DNA from: [Mycobacterium] manitobense
Lineage (GTDB): Bacteria > Actinomycetota > Actinomycetes > Mycobacteriales > Mycobacteriaceae
Direction: 5' to 3'
Assembly: GCF_025821665.1 (NCBI RefSeq)
Contig: NZ_JACKSJ010000024.1
Coordinates: 1-64,000, forward strand
Length of the DNA stretch: 64,000 nucleotides
The translations under genes and the position numbers were made by a program. The notes under the pieces were generated by a model that ran no database searches, was not told the origin of the DNA, and was given only the letters and a program-made list of their open reading frames with translations. Numbering within the stretch: the stretch's first letter is position 1; each line of letters opens with the position of its first letter. Of this stretch, positions 36,508 through 45,060 are shown piece by piece.

Positions 36508-37371
36508 ATGGGTTCCCTGGACGGCAAGATCGCGATCGTCACCGGAACCAGCCGTGGTGTCGGTGTCGGCATCGCCCACGAGTTGCTGCGCGCCGGGGCC
36601 ACCGTCATCGGCTGTTCGCGCACACCGCTGCCGGCCATCCCGGGAGTCGGTGAGCATCCCGGCTGGTCGGAGCGGTCGAAACAGTCGGTGTGCGACCAGG
36701 GCGACCACCGCGCCATCGACGCATTCGTTCAACAGGTCGCCGACACCTACGGCCGCATCGACATCCTGGTGAACAACGCCGGCGGCACGGTTCCGGCGCC
36801 GCACGCGGAGGACATCCCCGAACTGGTGCAGAAGATCCAGGGCGCACCCCGCAGCGACGACGACTACGAGCGGACAGTGATGTTCCATGCGTTCGCCATC
36901 CAGATGAACCTCATCAGCCCACTGTGGTTCGCGGTCAGAGTGTTTCGGCAGATGCGGCACCAGGACGGCACCGGCTGCATCATCAACATCTCCAGCGGGG
37001 CATCGCATCCGGCCGGTTCGCCGACGCTGGTGTCCTACGGTGCGGCGAAGGCCGGACTCAACCAGATGACCCGTTCGCTCGCCGAGGAGTGGGGACCGCA
37101 CGCGCGGGTCAACGCACTCGCCCTCGGCCCGCACCTGACCGACAATCTCCGGTCGTTCGTCCTTCCCGCCGACGATCCGGATGGCGCGAAGTATTTCGCG
37201 AAGATCCCGCTGCGGCGCGGCGGCGAGCTCGACGAGGTCGGACGGCTCTGCGTGTTCCTCGCCGGTGGCGGCGCCGATTACGTCAACGGCACCACGATCG
37301 AAGTCGACGGCGGCATGATGCCCGGCGTGCTCTACGACGCAGGCCTCAAGACCATCACCGACCTGCTGTGA
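36508..37371 (+). CDS. SDR family oxidoreductase (catabolic island)
   Basis: A 287-residue classical short-chain dehydrogenase: TGTSRGVGVGIAHEL at ~11-25, NNAGG near 88, the catalytic Ser in NISSGAS and the Tyr/Lys pair in SYGAAKAG near 178. ATG 36508 follows gagaggaaag. The ~30-residue insertion after NNAGG (HAEDIPELVQKIQGAPRSDDDYE in parts) differs from the mycofactocin-linked SDR at 2498, so this one probably uses free NAD(P). Substrate is presumably an intermediate of the pathway encoded downstream. Confidence 0.85.
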   Translation: MGSLDGKIAIVTGTSRGVGVGIAHELLRAGATVIGCSRTPLPAIPGVGEHPGWSERSKQSVCDQGDHRAIDAFVQQVADTYGRIDILVNNAGGTVPAPHAEDIPELVQKIQGAPRSDDDYERTVMFHAFAIQMNLISPLWFAVRVFRQMRHQDGTGCIINISSGASHPAGSPTLVSYGAAKAGLNQMTRSLAEEWGPHARVNALALGPHLTDNLRSFVLPADDPDGAKYFAKIPLRRGGELDEVGRLCVFLAGGGADYVNGTTIEVDGGMMPGVLYDAGLKTITDLL

Positions 37372-38465
37372 GCGGACGCGAAGCGACCATGGGCGGGAAA
37401 CGCCGGGTGATTCAGTTCTCCACCGGGAACGTCGGCGTCCACGCGCTGCGGGCGCTGGTCGGCAGGCCCGACCTGGAACTGGTGGGTGTGCACGCCAACG
37501 GCGCGGCCAAGATCGGACGCGACGCGGCAGAGCTGTGCGGCCTGGCCGAGCCGACCGGCGTCACCGCCACCGACGACATCGACGCGCTGCTGGCGTTGAA
37601 CGCCGACTGCGTCGTCTACACCTCACAGGCCGAGACGCGGCCCCGGGCAGCGATCGAGGAGATCGCCGGATTCCTCGAAGCGGGGGTCAACGTCGTCGGC
37701 ACGTCGCTGGTCTGGCTGGTCGCCCCGCACCATGCCGACGCCTGGTTGCGCGAACCGCTGGAACGGGCGTGCCGCACCGGCGGCGCCACCCTGTACGTCA
37801 ACGGCATCGACCCGGGCTTCTCCGGGGACACCCTGGTGCACGCGGCGCTCAGCCTCTCCACCAGGGCGACCGCGGTGACCGTGCAGGAGGTCTTCGACTA
37901 CGGATCTTACGACGACGCCGAATTCACCGGCGCCAGTTTCGGATTCGGCACCACGCCGGACCACACGCCGATCATGTTCTCGCCCGGCGTCCTGACGTCC
38001 CTGTGGGGCGGACAGGTGCGCACCCTGGCCGAGGGCCTGGGTGTCGAGCTCGACGACGTGCGCGAGCGGCACGAGAAATGGGTGACGCCGCAACCCATCG
38101 ACTGCACGATGATGACGGTCCAACCCGGCCGGGTCGCGGCGGTGCGGTTCGGGGTCGAGGGCGTCGCCGACGGGCGGGCGGTGATCACCATGGAGCACGT
38201 CAACCGGCTCACCCAGGCGGCCGCACCGGACTGGATCTACCCGCCGGAGGGCAGGCCCGGCGTGCACCGCGTCGTGGTGCAGGGCGACCCCGGTGTGGAG
38301 ATCAACGCCCACGTCGGGATCGGGATCGACCACAACCAGGGCGGAGTCATCGCCACCGCCGCACGCGCGGTCAACGCCGTCGGCGCCGTCTGCGACGCCC
38401 CGGCGGGCATCCTGGCCGCACACGACCTGAGGCCTGCCGACCACCTCCGCGGCACGATGTGGTGA
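37368..38465 (+). CDS. Dihydrodipicolinate reductase-like (DapB_N/COG3804) protein
   Basis: About 365 residues, with an N-terminal Rossmann fold (RRVIQFSTGNVGVHALRALVGRPDLELVGVHA in parts) and a C-terminal domain containing YVNGIDPGFSGDTLVH and HVGIGIDHNQGG. Members of this group are NAD(P)-linked reductases or dehydrogenases of unclear substrate, some acting on amino acids. Many occur in actinobacterial lipid or steroid gene clusters. GTG 37368 overlaps the SDR stop by GTGA, the arrangement used repeatedly in this window. ATG 37389 (MGGKRRV) is the alternative. True lysine biosynthesis is unlikely from context. Confidence 0.75.
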   Translation: MSGREATMGGKRRVIQFSTGNVGVHALRALVGRPDLELVGVHANGAAKIGRDAAELCGLAEPTGVTATDDIDALLALNADCVVYTSQAETRPRAAIEEIAGFLEAGVNVVGTSLVWLVAPHHADAWLREPLERACRTGGATLYVNGIDPGFSGDTLVHAALSLSTRATAVTVQEVFDYGSYDDAEFTGASFGFGTTPDHTPIMFSPGVLTSLWGGQVRTLAEGLGVELDDVRERHEKWVTPQPIDCTMMTVQPGRVAAVRFGVEGVADGRAVITMEHVNRLTQAAAPDWIYPPEGRPGVHRVVVQGDPGVEINAHVGIGIDHNQGGVIATAARAVNAVGAVCDAPAGILAAHDLRPADHLRGTMW

Positions 38466-38531
38466 CGACGACGCGGGGCGGATCCCGCAACTCTTTCTTT
38501 TCGAAATAGTCCGGAGAGACACGCCTGCGGC

Positions 38532-38537
38532 TAGGCT
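38532..38537 (+). promoter_or_regulatory. -10 element, leaderless start for acyl-CoA dehydrogenase operon
   Basis: TAGGCT ends seven bases before GTG 38545, with no ribosome site. It marks a separate promoter for the six-gene run from here to 43388. Confidence 0.5.
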
Positions 38538-38544
38538 GCCGCTC

Positions 38545-39723
38545 GTGGATGACGGCCTCGATCCGGCGCACCAGGCCTGGGTCGGCGAAGTTCGGGCGTT
38601 CCTGCGCGACTCGGTGACACCGGCGCTCGTGTCCGAACTGGCCGAACACGGTCTCGAACGCATCGGCGGCGAAGTGTCGGCATTCCGTCGCAAGGTCGGC
38701 GAGAAGGGCTGGTTCGGCGTCACCTGGCCGAAGGAGTACGGCGGACTCGGGCTCGGCGCCATGCACCAGCACCTGCTGATGCGCGAGTTCGAGTACTGGG
38801 GTGTCCCGGGGCCGGATCTGACGGTGACCTCGGTGGCGCCGATGATCATGCGTCACGGCACAGACCAGAACAGGCGCGAATTCCTCCCTCCGATCGCCAG
38901 GGGCGAGCTGACCTGTGCCGTCGGCTATTCCGAACCGGACGCGGGCACCGATCTCGCCGCCCTGCGCACCCGCGCCGTCCGTGACGGTGACGAGTGGGTG
39001 ATCAACGGATCGAAGATCTGGAACAGCGGCGCGCAGCGCAGCACCCACGAGTGGCTCTGTGTGCGCACCGATCCCGATGCCCGGCGGCACCGCGGCATCT
39101 CGGTGCTCATCGTGCCGCTCGACCGCCCCGGGATCGAGATCCGGCCGCTGACCGCGTGGTCCGGCTACCGCACCAATGAGGTCTTCTTCCGCGACGTCCG
39201 GGTTCCGGCAACGAATCTGATCGGTGAGGAGAACCACGGGTGGACCTACATCACCGGCGCCCTGGATCTCGAGCGCGGCGCGCTCACGAACGCCGGTGAC
39301 CTGCGGCGTGCGCTCGACGAGTTGCAGCGCCACGCCCGGCTCCCGCGGCGCGACGGATCGGTGCCCGCAGGCAATCCGTTCTTCGTGCGGCGTCTTCTGC
39401 AGGCCGAGGCCGACGTCGACGTGGCGATGCTGATGGGACTGGAGGCCGCATCGATGCTCGACACGGGTGTCATCCCGACCGTCGAGGTGAGTGTCGAGAA
39501 GGTCTTCACCAGCGAGCTGCGCCAACGGATCGCCGACCTCGCCATCGACCTGCTCGGACCCGACGGCCTGCTGGCGCACCGGACGCCCGGCGCCCCCGCC
39601 GACGGCGTCTTCGAGCGGCTGTACCGAGCCGCGCCGTTGATGCGGTTCGGCGGCGGCACCAACGAGGTGCTGCGCGACGTCATCGCACAGCGCGGCCACG
39701 GCATGCCGTCCTACGGACGCTGA
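38545..39723 (+). CDS. Acyl-CoA dehydrogenase, FadE28-like subunit
   Basis: A 392-residue acyl-CoA dehydrogenase. YSEPDAGTDLAAL near 131 is the FAD/substrate signature and KIWNSGAQ follows. The C-terminal half ends MRFGGGTNEVLRDVIAQRGHGMP. Mycobacterial steroid side-chain dehydrogenases are alpha2beta2 heteromers from adjacent genes in which FAD-binding and catalytic motifs are split. This subunit lacks the QFGRPI-type FAD motif that the next gene has. An operon with a second FadE and two MaoC genes points to a short steroid or isoprenoid acyl-CoA substrate. Confidence 0.88.
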   Translation: MDDGLDPAHQAWVGEVRAFLRDSVTPALVSELAEHGLERIGGEVSAFRRKVGEKGWFGVTWPKEYGGLGLGAMHQHLLMREFEYWGVPGPDLTVTSVAPMIMRHGTDQNRREFLPPIARGELTCAVGYSEPDAGTDLAALRTRAVRDGDEWVINGSKIWNSGAQRSTHEWLCVRTDPDARRHRGISVLIVPLDRPGIEIRPLTAWSGYRTNEVFFRDVRVPATNLIGEENHGWTYITGALDLERGALTNAGDLRRALDELQRHARLPRRDGSVPAGNPFFVRRLLQAEADVDVAMLMGLEAASMLDTGVIPTVEVSVEKVFTSELRQRIADLAIDLLGPDGLLAHRTPGAPADGVFERLYRAAPLMRFGGGTNEVLRDVIAQRGHGMPSYGR

Positions 39724-39736
39724 CCGGGGACCCGAC

Positions 39737-40813
39737 GTGCGCCTGCTGCCCGACGAGGACGAACTCGAGTTCACCGCGATGCTGCGGCGACTCTTCGCGG
39801 TTGACTCCGAGTCACCAGGCGTCTGGGGCCTTCTCGCCGATGCGGGCATCCTCGGACTCGCCCTACCCGAAACCTACGGCGGGTCCGGTGGATCGCTGAA
39901 GGATCTCGGTGCCTTCTCGGTGGAGGCGGGCCGCGGCCTGTGCCCGACGATCGTGCACAGCACCATCATCGCGGGCCTTGCCGTGAACGCCATCGGCACG
40001 GCCGAACAGCGTGCCGCGCTGCTGCCCGGCATCGCCGCCGGAACATGCCGGTACGCAACGGCTCTGTGGTCGGCCGTCAACGCGCGCGTCGTCACGCCCA
40101 CGCTGCGGGCCGCACCCGACGGCGAGGGCTGGCTGCTCAACGGCTGCGCCGACTTCGTGCTCGACGCGGCACACGCCGATTTGGTCATCGTCTCCGGCAC
40201 TGACACCGCCGACACACGATCGCTGGTGTTCGTGGTGCCCACCCTCTCCCCGTCGCTGCGCGCCGAACCGCTGACGATGATGGGCGGGCAGACCGCGGCG
40301 CGGCTGCACTTCGACGGTGTCAGGGTCGACGACCCCCGCATGGTGCTCGGCGACACCGGGGGAGTGCCCGACGACCAGCTGCACCGGCTCGCCATGGTCG
40401 CCACCGCCCTGACGTCCCTCGACCTCGTCGGAGTCGGCGAGGCGGCCCTGCAGCGCACCGTCGACCACACCGTGCTGCGCCACCAGTTCGGCAGGCCCAT
40501 CGCGTCGTTCCAGGCCGCTCAGCATCTGGTGGCCGACATGCACATCGCCCTTGCGGCGGCCCGGCTGTCCTGCTGGGCGGCGGTGTCACTCCTCGACGAC
40601 GGTCATGACGCCACCCGCCCGACCGCCGTTGCCCGCATGCACGCCGCTGGTGCCGCCAAGCTCGCCACCCTCGATGCGCACCAGCTGCACGGCGGCATGG
40701 GATACGTCGTCGACACCGACCTGCACCGGTATTCCGAACGGGCGCGGGTGCTCTCCACGCTAGGCGGCGGCGCCGACGTGGCCGCGACGTGGCTGGAGGG
40801 AGCCGACTCGTGA
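39737..40813 (+). CDS. Acyl-CoA dehydrogenase, FadE29-like subunit
   Basis: A 358-residue acyl-CoA dehydrogenase, the partner of the preceding gene. It begins with a shortened N-terminal domain (WGLLADAGILGLALPETYGGSGG near 30), lacks the classic SEPxAGSD segment (it has WSAVNARVV), and carries TVLRHQFGRPIASFQAAQH near 248 and the C-terminal QLHGGMGYVVDTDLHRYSERA. GTG start 13 bases after the first subunit. The stop overlaps the MaoC start by GTGA. The complementary motif loss supports a heteromeric enzyme. Confidence 0.86.
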   Translation: MRLLPDEDELEFTAMLRRLFAVDSESPGVWGLLADAGILGLALPETYGGSGGSLKDLGAFSVEAGRGLCPTIVHSTIIAGLAVNAIGTAEQRAALLPGIAAGTCRYATALWSAVNARVVTPTLRAAPDGEGWLLNGCADFVLDAAHADLVIVSGTDTADTRSLVFVVPTLSPSLRAEPLTMMGGQTAARLHFDGVRVDDPRMVLGDTGGVPDDQLHRLAMVATALTSLDLVGVGEAALQRTVDHTVLRHQFGRPIASFQAAQHLVADMHIALAAARLSCWAAVSLLDDGHDATRPTAVARMHAAGAAKLATLDAHQLHGGMGYVVDTDLHRYSERARVLSTLGGGADVAATWLEGADS

Positions 40814-41310
40814 ACCAGGACAGCCTGATCGACGCCGAATCAGCGGCACGGGTGGGCACCGTCGCCGCCCGTGCCACCGGGGACGTGGACCGGTTGCAGT
40901 GGCAGCGCTGGGCGGCGGCGGTGGGTGACCACAACCCGCTGTGGTTCGACACGGAGTACGCCCGCGCCAACGGGTACGACGACGTGATCTGTCCACCGCT
41001 GTACCTGCAGTACGCGGTGCTCGGTGTCGCGGCGCTGGCCGACCTGCGCCCCGACGGTTCGTCGGGAGCGGTGTCCGGCGGGCTGGCCTTCCCCCGCGCG
41101 CCGCGCCGGATGGCCGGCGGCGAATCCACCACGTTCCATCTGCCCGCCTATCACCGCGACGAGGTCGAGATGGTCCGCACCATCGAGTCGATTGTCGAGA
41201 AGCAGGGCAGGTCAGGCCTTTTCGTGTTGGTGACATGGCACACCGGCTACCGCAATCAGCACGGTGCGCTACTGGCCGAGGCCACCACGTCGATGATCGC
41301 CCGGCCCTAG
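40810..41310 (+). CDS. MaoC-like hotdog protein, ChsH2-type hydratase subunit
   Basis: A 166-residue hotdog-fold protein of the FAS1-dehydratase N-terminal type: WAAAVGDHNPLWFDTEYARANGYDDVICPPLYLQY (in parts) near 40-75. The hydratase-2 motif GDxNPxH is present except that Trp replaces His, so on its own it may be inactive and pair with the next gene. In the cholesterol igr operon the corresponding subunit is fused to DUF35. Here that domain is a separate gene at 42960. GTG start overlapping the FadE stop. Confidence 0.8.
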   Translation: MNQDSLIDAESAARVGTVAARATGDVDRLQWQRWAAAVGDHNPLWFDTEYARANGYDDVICPPLYLQYAVLGVAALADLRPDGSSGAVSGGLAFPRAPRRMAGGESTTFHLPAYHRDEVEMVRTIESIVEKQGRSGLFVLVTWHTGYRNQHGALLAEATTSMIARP

Positions 41311-41319
41311 GAGACCCGA

Positions 41320-41757
41320 GTGACCGAGCAATTGTGCTACGAGGACGTCGAACCCGGCGACGCGATCACCCCGCTCGCGGTGACCGTGGACCGGACGCAG
41401 ATGTTCTTCTTCAGCGCCGCCACCTACAACGGTCACCGCATCCACTACGACAGGGACTGGGCGACGACCGTCGAGGGATACGACGACGTACTGGTGCAGG
41501 GCCCGTTGCAGTCCGCCCTGCTGGCACGCGCCCTCACCGACTGGATCGGCGGCCGCGGCCGGCTGATCCGGTACTCGGTGCAGAACCGCGCCGTGGCCTA
41601 TCCCGGTGAGGAACTGACGTTCGCAGGGACGGTGACGGCCAAGCGGATGGACGACGGGGTCGGCCTCGTCGACGTCGACATCGCGGGCCGGCGGGGAGAC
41701 ACGGTGCTCATGCCGGGTACGGCGACGGTGGCCCTGCCGAGGCGAGACGGCGCGTGA
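41320..41757 (+). CDS. MaoC/HTD2-like enoyl-CoA hydratase subunit, ChsH1-type
   Basis: A 145-residue hotdog protein. MFFFSAATYNGHRIHYDRDWA near 28-48 is the active-site segment (Asn-x-His-x-x-His), and YDDVLVQGPLQSALLARAL forms the central helix. It probably hydrates the enoyl-CoA made by the FadE pair, as a heteromer with the preceding protein. GTG start with a ggagacc site. The stop overlaps the thiolase-like gene by GTGA. Confidence 0.82.
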   Translation: MTEQLCYEDVEPGDAITPLAVTVDRTQMFFFSAATYNGHRIHYDRDWATTVEGYDDVLVQGPLQSALLARALTDWIGGRGRLIRYSVQNRAVAYPGEELTFAGTVTAKRMDDGVGLVDVDIAGRRGDTVLMPGTATVALPRRDGA

Positions 41758-42956
41758 CGGGACTGCGCGGCGAAGCGGCGATCGTCGGGATCGCGGAACT
41801 GCCTGCCGAGCGCAAGCAGACCCGTCCCGAGCTCTTCACCATCGACCAGTACGCCGCGCTGGCCGCGATGGTGAGCCGGGACGCCGGCCTGGACACCGCG
41901 GTGATCAACGGCATCGTCTGCCACGGCATCGCCGAATCGGCCATGTTCGCCCCGGCCACCCTCAGTGAATACCTCGGGCTGCCCATCGATTTCGGTGAGC
42001 GGGTCGACCTGGGGGGCGCCACGTCGGCAGGCATGGTGTGGCGCGCGGCCGCCGCCGTCGAACTGGGCCTCTGCGATGCTGTGCTCGCCGTCGTCCCCGG
42101 GTCGACGATGCTGCCGCGGTCACAGCGCCGGCTGCCGCAGCAGCCCGCCTGGTACGGCGCGTCGAGCAACGAGTTCGGTTCGCCGCAGGCCGAGTACGAG
42201 ATCCCGTACGGCAACGTCGGCCAGAACGCGCCCTACGCCCAGATCGCCCGGCGGTACGCGGCGCTGTACGGATACGATCCCGTCGCGCTGGCCAAGATCG
42301 CCGTCGACCAGCGCACCAATGCGTGCGCCCATCCCGGCGCGGTGTTCCACGGCAAGCCGCTCACCGTCGAGGACGTGCTGGACAGCCCGATGATCGCCGA
42401 CCCCATCCACATGCTGGAGACCGTGATGCGCGTCCAGGGCGGCGCGGGCGTGCTGATCGCCAACGCCGACCTCGCGGCGCGTTCCCGGCACCGGCCGGTG
42501 TGGATCAAGGGCTTCGGCGAACACATCGCATTCAAGACGCCGACCTACGCCGACGACCTGATGGTGACCCCCGTCGCCCGGTCTTCGGCGAAGGCGTTCG
42601 CGATGGCCGGCCTGACCCAGGCCGACGTCGACGTCGCGTCGGTCTACGACTGCTACACCATCACCGTCCTGATGAGTCTGGAGGACGCCGGCTTCTGTCC
42701 CAAGGGCGAAGGCGCACAGTGGATCAACGAAACCGATCTGACCTATCGGGGCGACTTCCCGCTCAACACCGCCGGTGGCCAGCTGTCCTTCGGGCAGGCC
42801 GGCATGGCGGGCGGCATGCACCACGTGGTCGACGCCGCGCGTCAGGTGATGGGCCGCAGCGCCGACGCCCAGGTGGCCGGCTGCGACGTCGCCTTCGTCA
42901 CCGGCACCGGCGGCATCATGAGTGAGCAGGTGGCCCTGGTGCTGGGAGGTGACTGA
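41754..42956 (+). CDS. Thiolase-like lipid-transfer protein (Ltp), probable retro-aldolase
   Basis: A 400-residue thiolase-superfamily protein of the SCP-x/Ltp branch. Where thiolases have the nucleophilic Cys (CxSG), this protein reads VDLGGATSAGM (near 87), so it cannot make a Cys-acyl intermediate. The C-terminal TGTGGIMSEQVALVLGG and AGGMHHVVDAARQ resemble Ltp2-type aldolases that cleave 17-hydroxy-steroid acyl-CoAs with a DUF35 partner. The DUF35 gene follows by three bases. Retro-aldol C-C cleavage is therefore the best reading. Confidence 0.82.
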   Translation: MTGLRGEAAIVGIAELPAERKQTRPELFTIDQYAALAAMVSRDAGLDTAVINGIVCHGIAESAMFAPATLSEYLGLPIDFGERVDLGGATSAGMVWRAAAAVELGLCDAVLAVVPGSTMLPRSQRRLPQQPAWYGASSNEFGSPQAEYEIPYGNVGQNAPYAQIARRYAALYGYDPVALAKIAVDQRTNACAHPGAVFHGKPLTVEDVLDSPMIADPIHMLETVMRVQGGAGVLIANADLAARSRHRPVWIKGFGEHIAFKTPTYADDLMVTPVARSSAKAFAMAGLTQADVDVASVYDCYTITVLMSLEDAGFCPKGEGAQWINETDLTYRGDFPLNTAGGQLSFGQAGMAGGMHHVVDAARQVMGRSADAQVAGCDVAFVTGTGGIMSEQVALVLGGD

Positions 42957-42959
42957 CAG

Positions 42960-43388
42960 GTGACCGGCATGCCCCCCGAATCGCGGCCTGTTGTGCCGCT
43001 GCCGGAGCCGACTCCGGTGTCCGCACCGTACTGGCATGCGCTGACCGAACACCGCATCGTGATCCAGTACAGCCCGTCCCTGGGACGCCACGTGTTCTAT
43101 CCCCGCACCCTGGCGCCGGGGACGCTGGCCGACGACCTGGAGTGGCGCGAGATCTCCGGCGCCGGTGAGCTGTTCACCTACACCGTGGCGCGGCGGCCCA
43201 CCGGTCCACCATGGGCCGATGCGCTGCCGCAACTGCTCGCCGTCGTCCAGTGGGACGAGGGACCGCGTGTCAGCACCGAACTGGTCGACGTCGATCCGGA
43301 GCAGATCCGGGTGGGGATGCGGGTCACCCCGGTGTTCCACGACGTGCCGGGCACCGGCGTGACGCTGCTGCGGTACCGGCCGGCGTGA
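42960..43388 (+). CDS. DUF35 OB-fold protein, partner of Ltp
   Basis: A 142-residue DUF35 protein: an N-terminal helix/ribbon region (PYWHALTEHRIVIQYSPSLGRHVFYPR) and an OB fold (GAGELFTYTVARRPTGPPW and VDPEQIRVGMRVTPVFHDV). The usual Cys4 zinc ribbon is degenerate: no Cys remains in it. In the igr system the DUF35 domain of ChsH2 binds and activates Ltp2. Here it is free-standing. Last gene of the operon, five bases from the convergent padR. Confidence 0.82.
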   Translation: MTGMPPESRPVVPLPEPTPVSAPYWHALTEHRIVIQYSPSLGRHVFYPRTLAPGTLADDLEWREISGAGELFTYTVARRPTGPPWADALPQLLAVVQWDEGPRVSTELVDVDPEQIRVGMRVTPVFHDVPGTGVTLLRYRPA

Positions 43389-43392
43389 GATG

Positions 43393-44013
43393 TCAGGACT
43401 TGCGTCGGGCCTTGCGCCTGCGCTTGGCGGCGAGCCGGTCCAGTTCGGCGAGCAGGGTGTCGGCGCGGGCGCACTCGTCGGCGTAGTACTGCGCCGACCA
43501 GTTGAGCACCGCGACGGGATACTCCCATTCGGGTACCGGCGCCGCACCCTCGGCGTGGTCCTGGGCGAGCACCCTCATGCGTTCGGACTGCGCGCGGTGC
43601 GCCAGCACCATCTCACGCAGTTTCGCCGGATCGGCGGTGTGGCCCAACCAGGCCCGCAGCATGATGCCGTGTTTGAGCACGGCGGGCTCCGGCGCCGCCT
43701 CGGCGGTCCAGGCGGACACGGCCCGTTCGCCCTCGGGGGTGATGCGGTAGACCCGCTTCTCGCGCTCACCGCGCTTGCGCGCGACGTTCTTGTTGTCGTC
43801 AAGGCGCGACGCGACCAGACCCAACTCCTCGAGCTTGTGCAGCTCGCCGTAGATCTGGCTGTAGGACGGCGCCCAGTAGAAGAACTTGAGGCTCCAGTCG
43901 GCCCAGCGCTTCATGTCGAAACCCGACAGCTCCTGACCGAAGGACAGCAGGCCCAGCACCGCGTAACTCGTCGCCCGCAGTCGCGGACCCGGCTCCGGGT
44001 GCTCGTCGGCCAT
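43393..44013 (-). CDS. PadR family transcriptional regulator
   Basis: A 206-residue PadR protein: an N-terminal winged helix (YAVLGLLSFGQELSGFDMKRWAD, then SQIYGELHKLEELGLVASRL and KRVYRITPEGERAVSAW) followed by the Vir_act_alpha_C helical dimerisation domain and a very basic tail (KRRRKARRKS). Divergent from the lipase-BVMO-fadD genes with a 19-base palindrome between them, so it is probably their repressor. Members typically respond to aromatic or phenolic compounds. Confidence 0.86.
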   Translation of the reverse strand: MADEHPEPGPRLRATSYAVLGLLSFGQELSGFDMKRWADWSLKFFYWAPSYSQIYGELHKLEELGLVASRLDDNKNVARKRGEREKRVYRITPEGERAVSAWTAEAAPEPAVLKHGIMLRAWLGHTADPAKLREMVLAHRAQSERMRVLAQDHAEGAAPVPEWEYPVAVLNWSAQYYADECARADTLLAELDRLAAKRRRKARRKS

Positions 44014-44072
44014 GGCGACACCCTAGATGAGCGGCCGCCCAGGGATGCCGACAATCCTGCCCGGCCCCATCT

Positions 44073-44091
44073 CTATTTCTGATAGAAACAG
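44073..44091. promoter_or_regulatory. Candidate PadR operator
   Basis: TTTCT and AGAAA (44076-44088) are exact arms around GAT, and the outer CT/AG bases extend the symmetry to 19 bases with one mismatch. It lies 21 bases before the lipase ATG and 59 bases from the padR start. Confidence 0.5.
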
Positions 44092-44112
44092 GTCACCACC
44101 CACGAGGAGCCC

Positions 44113-45060
44113 ATGGACGACGGAGTAGCCGCGATGCTGCGGACCCTCGACGACGACTTCCCGGCGGTCGAGCAGATGTCCGTCGAAGCGGCGCGCGCGG
44201 CGGTGGCCGCCAGGCGCCAGGCGGTGACCAACGTCGACGACACCGCCGCTCGTGACCGCGTCATCGACACCGCGGCCGGATCCATCGGCGTGCGGATCTA
44301 CCGGCCGCACGGTCCCGGCGACACGCCACTTCCCGGTGTGGCGTTCTACCACGGTGGCGGATTCGTGTTGTGCGACATCGAAAGCCACGACGGATTCTGC
44401 CGGGCGATGTCACGCCACACCGGTTCGGTGGTGGTCTCGGTCGGCTACCGGCTCGCACCCGAGCACCCGGCGCCCGCCGCCGCGGAGGACGCCTTCGCGG
44501 CCTTCGACTGGGTCACCCGCAACGCCGCGGAACTCGGCGTCGACCCCCGGCGCATCGCCGTGGCGGGAGACAGTGCCGGCGGCAACCTCGCCGCCGTCAC
44601 GTCGATCCTGTGCCGGGAACGGGGCACGGTCCCGCCGCTCGCGCAGATCCTGCTCTATCCGGTGATCGACCCGTCGTGCGACAGCGTCAGCCAGCGCCTG
44701 CGTGCCACCGGATATGCCACCACCCGTGCTGCCCTGCAATGGTATTGGCGACAGTACCTCGGCGGAGCGGCGCTGCCCGAACCGGCTTACCTCGTCGCGC
44801 CCGCACGCGCGGACTCCCTGGCGGCGCTGCCCGCGGCGATCGTGGTCACCGCCACCCTCGACCCGCTGCACAGCGAAGGCGCGGCGTACGCCCGGCGACT
44901 GCGCGAGGACGGTACCGCGGTGCTGCACCGCGACTTCCGCGGTCTCTTCCACGGATTCCTCACCATGATGGCCTTCCCGCCCGCGGTTGCCGCCCGCGAA
45001 CTGCTGTGGTCGGACATGCGCCACCTGCTCGCCGCCCGCGTCGCGGAGGCGGTGTCGTGA
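44113..45060 (+). CDS. Alpha/beta hydrolase, hormone-sensitive lipase family
   Basis: A 315-residue HSL-type esterase. The oxyanion motif HGGG is at 80-83, the nucleophile Ser154 in GDSAGG, Asp in TATLDPLHSEG and His in FRGLFHGFLTM. No signal peptide, so cytosolic. ATG preceded by gagg. The stop overlaps the Baeyer-Villiger monooxygenase start by GTGA. A BVMO turns a ketone into an ester, which this hydrolase could open, so the pair makes a plausible oxidative C-C cleavage unit. Confidence 0.88.
   Translation: MDDGVAAMLRTLDDDFPAVEQMSVEAARAAVAARRQAVTNVDDTAARDRVIDTAAGSIGVRIYRPHGPGDTPLPGVAFYHGGGFVLCDIESHDGFCRAMSRHTGSVVVSVGYRLAPEHPAPAAAEDAFAAFDWVTRNAAELGVDPRRIAVAGDSAGGNLAAVTSILCRERGTVPPLAQILLYPVIDPSCDSVSQRLRATGYATTRAALQWYWRQYLGGAALPEPAYLVAPARADSLAALPAAIVVTATLDPLHSEGAAYARRLREDGTAVLHRDFRGLFHGFLTMMAFPPAVAARELLWSDMRHLLAARVAEAVS

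Noticed and set aside
37368..38465. Lysine-biosynthesis DapB
   Set aside because: The protein is about 100 residues longer than DapB, has different C-terminal motifs and sits in a catabolic operon. It belongs to the broader COG3804-like group.
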